DNA from: JAZNGX01 sp045576675
GTDB lineage: Bacteria; Bacillota; Clostridia; Monoglobales; Firm-18
Reading direction: 5' to 3'
Assembly: GCA_045576675.1 (NCBI GenBank)
Contig: JAZNGX010000032.1
Coordinates: forward strand, 1-16,598
Length of the DNA stretch: 16,598 nt
Positions 1 through 4,626 of this stretch are shown here, piece after piece (within the stretch, counting starts at the first letter, position 1; the number at the start of each line of letters is the position of its first letter). A program made the position numbers and the translations under genes. The notes under the pieces were generated by a model. The model was not told the DNA's origin. It was given only the letters and a program-made list of their open reading frames with translations, and made no database searches.

Positions 1-437
1 TTTCTTGCCTTGTTTGCACTCTTTGCAAGACCGATAGCACCTTCAGCAGCAGCAAATGATTCGTGACCTGCAAGGAACGCGAAGCACTTTGTTTCTTCTC
101 TTAAAAGCATAGCCCCTAAGTTACCGTGACCGATACCAACCTTTCTGTCATCAGCAACTGAACCCGGGATACAGAATGACTGTAAACCAAGACCGATTTT
201 TTCAGCAGCATCAGCAGCCTTTGTAACACCGTCTTTAATAGCGATTGCAGCACCTACAATGTAAGCCCAGCAAGCGTTTTCAAAGCATATTGGCTGAATA
301 CCCTTTACAAGATTATATACATCAATACCCTTATCATCGCAAATTTTCTTTGCTTCTTCCAATGAAGAGATGCCGTGTTTAGCAAGCTCAGCATTGATTT
401 GGTCAATTCTTCTTTCGTAACTTTCAAATAAAGCCAT
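1..437 (-). CDS. GGGtGRT-family protein (N-terminal 145 residues; cut by window edge)
   Basis: The first 145 residues match, from memory, the N-terminus of the clostridial GGGtGRT protein family, whose biochemical role is not established. Recognisable stretches are the start MALFESYERRIDQINAEL, then GIDVYNLVKGIQPICFENA, and a run with CIPGSVADDRKVGIGHGN near residues 90-110. The family's name-giving Gly-rich motif lies beyond the window edge and cannot be checked. No signal peptide or membrane segment is visible, so it is probably cytoplasmic. The ATG at 437 has a strong AAAGGAGG site 8 bases upstream. It sits 22 bases after the iron-sulfur scaffold gene on the same strand, and the pair is commonly adjacent in Clostridia, which suggests a joint job in iron-sulfur chemistry. 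Confidence 0.78.
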   Translation of the reverse strand, partial: MALFESYERRIDQINAELAKHGISSLEEAKKICDDKGIDVYNLVKGIQPICFENACWAYIVGAAIAIKDGVTKAADAAEKIGLGLQSFCIPGSVADDRKVGIGHGNLGAMLLREETKCFAFLAGHESFAAAEGAIGLAKSANKAR

Positions 438-459
438 TTCTTTGTCCTCCTTTACAAAA

Positions 460-1152
460 TTATTCGTGTCTTGGATCTAAAAGCTTAGCAGCATCGTCTA
501 CACGACCATACTGACCGCTTGCTTTTTCCAAAGCCTCGTTTGCATCCATACCTTTTGCAATCATTTCCATCATTTTGCCAAGGTGAACAAACTTGTAACC
601 TATAATCTGGTCATTATCATCAACAGCAATTTTTGTTATATAACCTTCAGCAAGTTCTAAGTATCTTGGGCCTTTTGCAAGTGTAGCATAGGTTGTACCA
701 ACCTGGCTTCTCAAGCCTTTACCCAAGTCCTCAAGACCTGCACCAACAGGAAGACCATCTTCTGAGAAAGCAGTCTGTGTACGTCCGTAAACAATCTGAA
801 GGAACAATTCTCTCATAGCTGTGTTTATAGCATCACAAACAAGGTCTGTGTTTAATGCTTCAAGAATAGTTTTACCAACAAGGATTTCTGATGCCATAGC
901 AGCAGAATGAGTCATACCTGAGCATCCAACAGTTTCAACCAAAGCCTCCTGAATAACGCCTTCTTTAACGTTTAAAGTAAGCTTACATGTACCCTGCTGA
1001 GGAGCACACCAGCCGATACCGTGTGTCAAACCTGAAATTTCTTTAATTTCTTTAACCTGAGTCCATTTACCCTCCTGAGGGATAGGTGCAGGACCATGAT
1101 ATGTACCTTTAGCCAAAGGACACATCTGCTCTACTTCATGTGAGTAAATCAT
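460..1152 (-). CDS. NifU/IscU-like iron-sulfur cluster assembly scaffold protein
   Basis: This 230-residue protein resembles the iron-sulfur cluster scaffold found beside GGGtGRT genes in Clostridia. The IscU-like core runs from about residue 40 to 145. Cys56 (GTCKLTL) and Cys77 (TVGCSGMTHSA) correspond to the first two cluster ligands of IscU. The region where IscU has LPPVK followed by its third cysteine reads LPVGAGLEDLGKG here, with no cysteine. Extra cysteines are Cys11, Cys49 and Cys106. The N-terminal 35 residues and a C-terminal tail of about 70 residues extend beyond the IscU core. The ATG at 1152 has an AAAGGAGA site 6 bases upstream. It is likely cytoplasmic, co-transcribed with the GGGtGRT gene, and driven by the promoter at 1210-1238. 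Function is inferred from family resemblance; whether it truly carries a cluster is unknown. Confidence 0.8.
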   Translation of the reverse strand: MIYSHEVEQMCPLAKGTYHGPAPIPQEGKWTQVKEIKEISGLTHGIGWCAPQQGTCKLTLNVKEGVIQEALVETVGCSGMTHSAAMASEILVGKTILEALNTDLVCDAINTAMRELFLQIVYGRTQTAFSEDGLPVGAGLEDLGKGLRSQVGTTYATLAKGPRYLELAEGYITKIAVDDNDQIIGYKFVHLGKMMEMIAKGMDANEALEKASGQYGRVDDAAKLLDPRHE

Positions 1153-1209
1153 ATTGTTTCTCCTTTCAATTTATGTATAATTTAAATACTACATATAATC
1201 ACAAAGTAT

Positions 1210-1238
1210 ATTGTATAAAATTTTTGTACAAATGTCAA
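1210..1238 (-). promoter_or_regulatory. SigA-type promoter of the iron-sulfur scaffold / GGGtGRT operon
   Basis: Read on the minus strand, a perfect -35 box TTGACA (1238-1233) is followed by a 17-base spacer and a -10 box TACAAT (1215-1210, five of six consensus bases). Transcription would start near 1203, about 50 bases before the ATG at 1152. The spacer holds a 10-base palindrome TTTGTACAAA (1223-1232), which could be an operator. Confidence 0.72.
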
Positions 1239-1281
1239 TTATTTTGTCAATTTTTTGTCAAACTGCTCAATATTTTGTCAA
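1233..1281 (-). repeat. Repeated TTGACA boxes upstream of the promoter
   Basis: On the minus strand TTGACA occurs at 1281-1276, 1261-1256, 1250-1245 and 1238-1233, the last being the promoter -35 box. The lower three are spaced 11 and 12 bases apart, close to one DNA turn. A degenerate copy (TTGAGCA, 1270-1264) falls in the 20-base gap. The first copy overlaps the end of the amidohydrolase gene. This may be a regulator-binding array or just AT-rich repetition. Confidence 0.45.
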
Positions 1282-2180
1282 AACATCCTCAACAATTTAG
1301 AATAAAAATCTATCGGGTGGCGGTCAAATACCAAGACGCCGCCAAAATACCCTTTTTTTATTTTACCTGCTTTGATACCAAGCATTTCTGCAGGATTTGA
1401 GGTTATCATCTTCAAAGCCTCATTATATGGTATGCCTTTCCTTGCGGCAAGCTGTGCATAAAGCAGAAGATAGTCGCAGGGAGTTTCAGGATGGTCAGAT
1501 GTTATTGCAATTTTTGCACCGCTTTCGTACTGACTTAATAGCCTCTCGTAAGACAGGTTTTTCATTTCATCCTTGGATATATCAGTAAGCATCGGCCCTG
1601 CAAAAATATTGCCGCCCACCGCATCCGTTCCGTGAACCAGAACAGCGTTATCAAATTGCTTCAGGCTATGCGAATGTATGTGAACAGGCAAAGTGCTTTC
1701 TTTTGCGGCATTAGTAACAAGCTGCATTACCTCTTCTTCTGTTATGTCAAATTCACTCTGAGGATTTTCACCTGTTGAAAGCTTTAACGCCGCATCCTTT
1801 TTTATAACCTTACCGTCACACGTGCTTACCACCGAAACAATTCCGCCGACAGGGCATCTGCTTGTGGGGCTTACAGCAACAGTTGTAACTCCGCTTTTAT
1901 ATGCACGCTCAAAATATATATCATTAAAATCCACATCATCAACAGCATAGTAATCTTTGTTTACAGGGATATCAAACCCACGCCCGACATTCATCCCGAT
2001 ATGCGTATGTGCATCAATAAACCCAGGCACTGCATACCCACCTAAAGCATCGTAGGTTGTGCCGCACGGCACATTGTCCATCGTTCCGATATCAACTATT
2101 ATTCCGTTTTCGACCTGAACAAAACCGTTGTTTATTACGGCTCCGTCCATTGTAAGCACAGTAGCATTAATTACAATCAT
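1278..2180 (-). CDS. Short metal-dependent amidohydrolase
   Basis: This is a 300-residue cytoplasmic hydrolase of the amidohydrolase superfamily (imidazolonepropionase/dihydroorotase-like TIM barrel). An N-terminal beta strand region ends in the HxH pair His58/His60 (PGFIDAHTH). A second pair His167/His169 (VHIHSH), His183 (VHGTD) and the late Asp229 (ITSDHPETP) fit the metal-binding and catalytic set. NPAEMLGI near 262-269 is also typical. It is shorter than the usual ~380 residues: the helical part after GENP (138-140) is reduced, and the C-terminus stops at SKLLRMF, where relatives usually continue with a short strand such as INGKxV. The ATG at 2180 is preferred over one at 2234, because AGGAG lies about 10 bases upstream and the longer form would overlap the kinase gene further. 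It overlaps the kinase-like gene by 14 bases, suggesting coupled translation. The substrate is unknown. Confidence 0.78.
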   Translation of the reverse strand: MIVINATVLTMDGAVINNGFVQVENGIIVDIGTMDNVPCGTTYDALGGYAVPGFIDAHTHIGMNVGRGFDIPVNKDYYAVDDVDFNDIYFERAYKSGVTTVAVSPTSRCPVGGIVSVVSTCDGKVIKKDAALKLSTGENPQSEFDITEEEVMQLVTNAAKESTLPVHIHSHSLKQFDNAVLVHGTDAVGGNIFAGPMLTDISKDEMKNLSYERLLSQYESGAKIAITSDHPETPCDYLLLYAQLAARKGIPYNEALKMITSNPAEMLGIKAGKIKKGYFGGVLVFDRHPIDFYSKLLRMF

Positions 2181-2925
2181 AAAACAAATACTCCTGAACA
2201 GGCTCACGCATAAACATAGGCTTATAGTTATCACTTCTAAGCATTGTTACTGTACCCTCCGGCAGAGTAACAGTAAACTTTGAGCCAACATTAAGTGTGC
2301 TTTCTATATTTAAACTTCCTTCAAGCTTTTTAACAACCTCGTAAACAAGATTAAGCCCAAGCCCGTTTCCTTTTACAAGGGAGGAATCTGCATTTGTTGC
2401 TCTGTAATGACAGCTTGTTACCATCTCAATTTCTTCAGACGGAATACCTATTCCGTTATCCTCTACGCAAAAAGCGTATCCGTTTTTGTTTTGCTTAACA
2501 GTAAGACTTATCTTCTTTTCATCTTTGTTATTATATTTGATTGCGTTGCCGACAAGATTGTTTATAATAGTCAGCAGCATACCGTAATCACAAACAAATT
2601 CATCTTTTTTAACATCTATTTTATACTCAAAATTTATTTCATTCTTTTTTAAAAGAGGAGTAACCCATTCAACATACTCAGCAATAAACTCACTTATCGG
2701 GCATACAGAATAGTTAACCTTTACTTCATACCCTTTATAATTCACAATTTCGTGCAAGGTATCCATTGAACGCCTTATATACTGACAGCTTTTATCAAGC
2801 AAGGCGATAATCCTTAAAACATCGGGGTCATTGATATGTTCTTTAACCGCATCAGAAGCCATCGCAATATTGTGTGCATACACACTCATATCGTGAACAA
2901 CTCTTTTTATATTCAAATCATTCAT
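2167..2925 (-). CDS. Soluble histidine-kinase-like ATPase without a sensor domain
   Basis: The 252-residue product has a clear HATPase_c domain in its C-terminal half: N box INNLVGNAIKYNN (121-133), G1 box VEDNGIGIP (154-162) and G2 box GNGLGL (186-191). The N-terminal 60 residues form a helical hairpin like a dimerisation domain, with His11 in the sequence RVVHDMS as the likely phosphoacceptor. The usual H-box HE-x-RTP pattern is absent. There is no membrane segment, HAMP or PAS domain, so any signal must come from inside the cell or from a partner. No response regulator lies beside it. The ATG at 2925 has GGAGA about 10 bases upstream; an in-frame ATG at 2958 would start before the predicted transcript. 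It overlaps the amidohydrolase gene downstream. It could be a kinase or a phosphotransferase-like protein. Confidence 0.75.
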   Translation of the reverse strand: MNDLNIKRVVHDMSVYAHNIAMASDAVKEHINDPDVLRIIALLDKSCQYIRRSMDTLHEIVNYKGYEVKVNYSVCPISEFIAEYVEWVTPLLKKNEINFEYKIDVKKDEFVCDYGMLLTIINNLVGNAIKYNNKDEKKISLTVKQNKNGYAFCVEDNGIGIPSEEIEMVTSCHYRATNADSSLVKGNGLGLNLVYEVVKKLEGSLNIESTLNVGSKFTVTLPEGTVTMLRSDNYKPMFMREPVQEYLFYDCN

Positions 2926-2948
2926 TATTTTTTCATCTCCTTTAATAT

Positions 2949-2977
2949 ATTTTATCATTAAATATTGAAATTTGCAA
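2949..2977 (-). promoter_or_regulatory. Promoter of the kinase-amidohydrolase pair
   Basis: On the minus strand, TTGCAA (2977-2972) lies 17 bases before TAAAAT (2954-2949, five of six consensus bases). The start of transcription would be near 2942, only about 17 bases before the ATG at 2925, so the leader would be very short. It lies back to back with the rightward promoter at 2965-2993. Confidence 0.5.
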
Positions 2978-2993
2978 TGAAATTTAGTATAAT
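2965..2993 (+). promoter_or_regulatory. SigA-type promoter of the stalk-domain protein gene
   Basis: TTGAAA (2965-2970) is followed by a 17-base spacer and a perfect TATAAT (2988-2993). The predicted start near 3000 gives a leader of about 23 bases to the ATG at 3023. No equally good promoter was found between 3515 and 3665, so transcripts from here may also feed the sugar operon. Confidence 0.72.
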
Positions 2994-3022
2994 ATATTTA
3001 ATACAATCTGGAGGTAACAATT

Positions 3023-3514
3023 ATGAAGAGATTTATTTCAATTATTTTGACACTGGCAATGTGCATTTGCCCTATTCTTTCATATGCAGACGAGCTTGAA
3101 GCAGAGGTTGTAAAAACAGAAAAAGATTCCTTTGTTTTAAAGCTTTCGCTAATATCAGGCCCCACGATTAAGCTTAACGGCGAGAAGGTTGAATTAGAGC
3201 CTGCAGCATACACAGAAGGCGACAATATTTACGCACCTATGAGTGGCTTGCTTAAAGGCTTTGGTCACGTTGTAACCTACGACTCTGTTTCAAACACTGC
3301 CATAGGAATAGATTTCGGCTTAACAAGCTACATTGCAATAAGAATAGGCAGCAATGTATATACATACAGCGGCAAAAACTATGATTATAATGCAGCTCCA
3401 GTTTTAAAGGACGGCACAGTTTTTGTTCCAATTAGAATAATTTATGAAATGCTGGGCTATGATGTAAGTTATGACGAAGCATCAGATACAGTAAATGTTA
3501 CAGCAAAGAAATAA
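3023..3514 (+). CDS. Secreted copper-amine-oxidase N-terminal (stalk) domain protein
   Basis: The 163-residue product starts with a signal peptide: MKR, a hydrophobic core ISIILTLAMCICPILSY and a likely cut after SYA at about residue 22. The rest resembles the copper amine oxidase N-terminal stalk domain, with its two half-repeats: IKLNGEKVELEPAAYTEGD with IYAPMSGLLKGFGH (about 52-82), then APVLKDGTVFVPIRIIYEML with GYDVSYDEASDTV (about 132-160). In bacteria this domain is usually a wall or matrix module with no oxidase activity, and there is no catalytic domain here. The ATG has GGAGG 8 bases upstream. It precedes the sugar operon on the same strand but is separated from it by the structured leader at 3531-3651. 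Its role is unknown; a cell-envelope or adhesive accessory is the likeliest. Confidence 0.8.
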   Translation: MKRFISIILTLAMCICPILSYADELEAEVVKTEKDSFVLKLSLISGPTIKLNGEKVELEPAAYTEGDNIYAPMSGLLKGFGHVVTYDSVSNTAIGIDFGLTSYIAIRIGSNVYTYSGKNYDYNAAPVLKDGTVFVPIRIIYEMLGYDVSYDEASDTVNVTAKK

Positions 3515-3530
3515 TGTGAAGATGATTTAT

Positions 3531-3577
3531 TGCACCGCTGAGTTTTGTGCCTTACAGGCACAAAACAGCGATGTGCA
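3531..3577 (+). repeat. Long bulged hairpin between the stalk-protein gene and the sugar operon
   Basis: An inverted repeat can fold into a 19-pair stem: TGCAC (3531-3535) with GTGCA (3573-3577), CGCTG (3536-3540) with CAGCG (3566-3570), and TTTTGTGCC (3543-3551) with GGCACAAAA (3557-3565), around the loop TTACA (3552-3556). Two bases bulge on each side at different places (AG at 3541-3542, AT at 3571-3572). No T-run follows on either strand, so it is not an ordinary intrinsic terminator. It could be an RNA stabiliser, part of a leader RNA, or a relic of a hairpin-ended mobile element. Confidence 0.75.
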
Positions 3578-3583
3578 TACCCC

Positions 3584-3644
3584 AACGTAACGCCTTATCC
3601 GCCCACGATAAGAAACGTTTACTTTTTAATTACTATTTGTGGGC
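3584..3644 (+). ncRNA. Candidate structured leader RNA with pseudoknot next to the ribosome binding site
   Basis: Three nested or interlocking pairings are visible. AACGT (3584-3588) pairs with ACGTT (3615-3619). Inside it, CTTATC (3594-3599) pairs with GATAAG (3607-3612). The seven-base loop CGCCCAC (3600-3606) contains GCCCAC, which is perfectly complementary to GTGGGC at 3639-3644. That last pairing would form a pseudoknot ending two bases before the putative ribosome binding site GAAAGG (3646-3651) of the permease gene. Such a layout is typical of cis-acting RNAs that control translation start. I could not match it to a known riboswitch class. Pairing is read directly from the sequence; the regulatory role is inference. 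Confidence 0.42.
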
Positions 3645-3665
3645 AGAAAGGCTATGGGAATTTTT

Positions 3666-4616
3666 ATGAAAGTTGAGAAAATCGCTAAGCCGATTTCGAA
3701 AAACAGCTTGTATTACAGAAGCGGACTGTATCTTTATAAAAAGTACGCAGCTTTGTCTTTGCTTCTTTTGCCGGTTATAATTTATTACATAATTTTTCAT
3801 TATGTTCCTATGTATGGAGTAATCATTGCTTTTAAAAGGTACAGCTTCTCAAAAGGAATATTTGGAAGTCCGTGGGCAGGCATTGAAAATTTTCAACGTA
3901 TGTTTCAGTCTTATAGCTTTTTTGAGGTTTTCAGAAATACTATTGTTATAAGCTTGTATAAATTGATAACGGGATTTCCTGCGCCTATTATTTTTGCGAT
4001 TTTACTTAATGAGTTAAAAAATGCAAAATTTAAAAAGGTTGTGCAGACGGTCAGCTATCTTCCGCACTTTTTGTCCTGGGTTGTTTTAGGTGGTATGTTT
4101 ATGCAGCTTTTATCACTTGGCGGACCTATCAACCTGATGCTTTCAAAGCTTGGTATTGAACCAATATATTTTTTGGGTGATACTGATTATTTCAGGGGAG
4201 TGCTTGTTGTAACTTCGCTATGGAAAGGCGTTGGTTGGGGAAGCATAATTTATCTTGCTGCACTTACCGGTATTGACCCTCAGCTTTACGAGGCTGCGAA
4301 AATTGACGGTGCAGGAAAGTTAAAGCAAATCTTGCATGTAACTCTGCCGGCACTCGTGCCTGTAATTACAATTATGTTTATATTTAACATTGGTTCGATT
4401 ATAAATGATGACTTTGATCAGATTTTTAATCTTTATAATGAGGCTGTATATTCTGTAGGTGACGTTATAAGCACATATAATTACAGAGTTGGTCTTTTAA
4501 ACAGTGAATATTCATATTCGACAGCAGTGGGGTTGTTTAAGAATGTAATTTCAATAACGTTGATATTGCTTACAAATTTCCTTTCTAAAAAGTACAATGA
4601 GTATGGTATTTGGTAG
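3666..4616 (+). CDS. LplB/YteP-type sugar ABC transporter permease
   Basis: This is a 316-residue inner-membrane permease of the binding-protein-dependent (BPD_transp_1) type, with about six transmembrane helices. The first is near residues 24-42 (LSLLLLPVIIYYIIFHY). The LplB-family signature PMYGVIIAFKRYSFSKGI follows it. The EAA loop that contacts the ATPase is at about 209-216 (EAAKIDGA) followed by LPAL. The start is uncertain. ATG 3666 has only GAAAGG 14 bases upstream or a weak GGGA 6 bases upstream, ATG 3654 is too close to GAAAGG, and GTG 3639 lies inside the predicted pseudoknot without any binding site. It leads a compact operon: the next gene starts 10 bases after the stop. It pairs with the permease at 6849 and the lipoprotein at 7759. 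Close relatives import polysaccharide-derived oligosaccharides. Confidence 0.9.
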   Translation: MKVEKIAKPISKNSLYYRSGLYLYKKYAALSLLLLPVIIYYIIFHYVPMYGVIIAFKRYSFSKGIFGSPWAGIENFQRMFQSYSFFEVFRNTIVISLYKLITGFPAPIIFAILLNELKNAKFKKVVQTVSYLPHFLSWVVLGGMFMQLLSLGGPINLMLSKLGIEPIYFLGDTDYFRGVLVVTSLWKGVGWGSIIYLAALTGIDPQLYEAAKIDGAGKLKQILHVTLPALVPVITIMFIFNIGSIINDDFDQIFNLYNEAVYSVGDVISTYNYRVGLLNSEYSYSTAVGLFKNVISITLILLTNFLSKKYNEYGIW

Positions 4617-4626
4617 GTGACAGATT

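Noticed and set aside
1318..1344. TGGCGG/CCGCCA inverted repeat followed by a T-run on the plus strand, resembling an intrinsic terminator
   Set aside because: It lies inside the C-terminal coding part of the minus-strand amidohydrolase, and no plus-strand gene ends there. The match is probably due to the coding sequence.
2181..2234. Longer amidohydrolase starting at 2234
   Set aside because: The extra residues are Cys-rich and look like the shadow of the kinase gene's end; AGGAG supports the start at 2180, where the family's N-terminal strand begins.
3531..3577. The long hairpin as a standard rho-independent terminator for the stalk-protein gene
   Set aside because: The stem is followed by TACCCC on the plus strand and by A-rich, not T-rich, DNA on the minus strand.
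3639..3668. GTG at 3639 as the start of the first permease
   Set aside because: No ribosome binding site precedes it, and the GTG is part of the predicted pseudoknot strand. Downstream ATGs read as a more normal permease N-terminus, although none has an ideal site.
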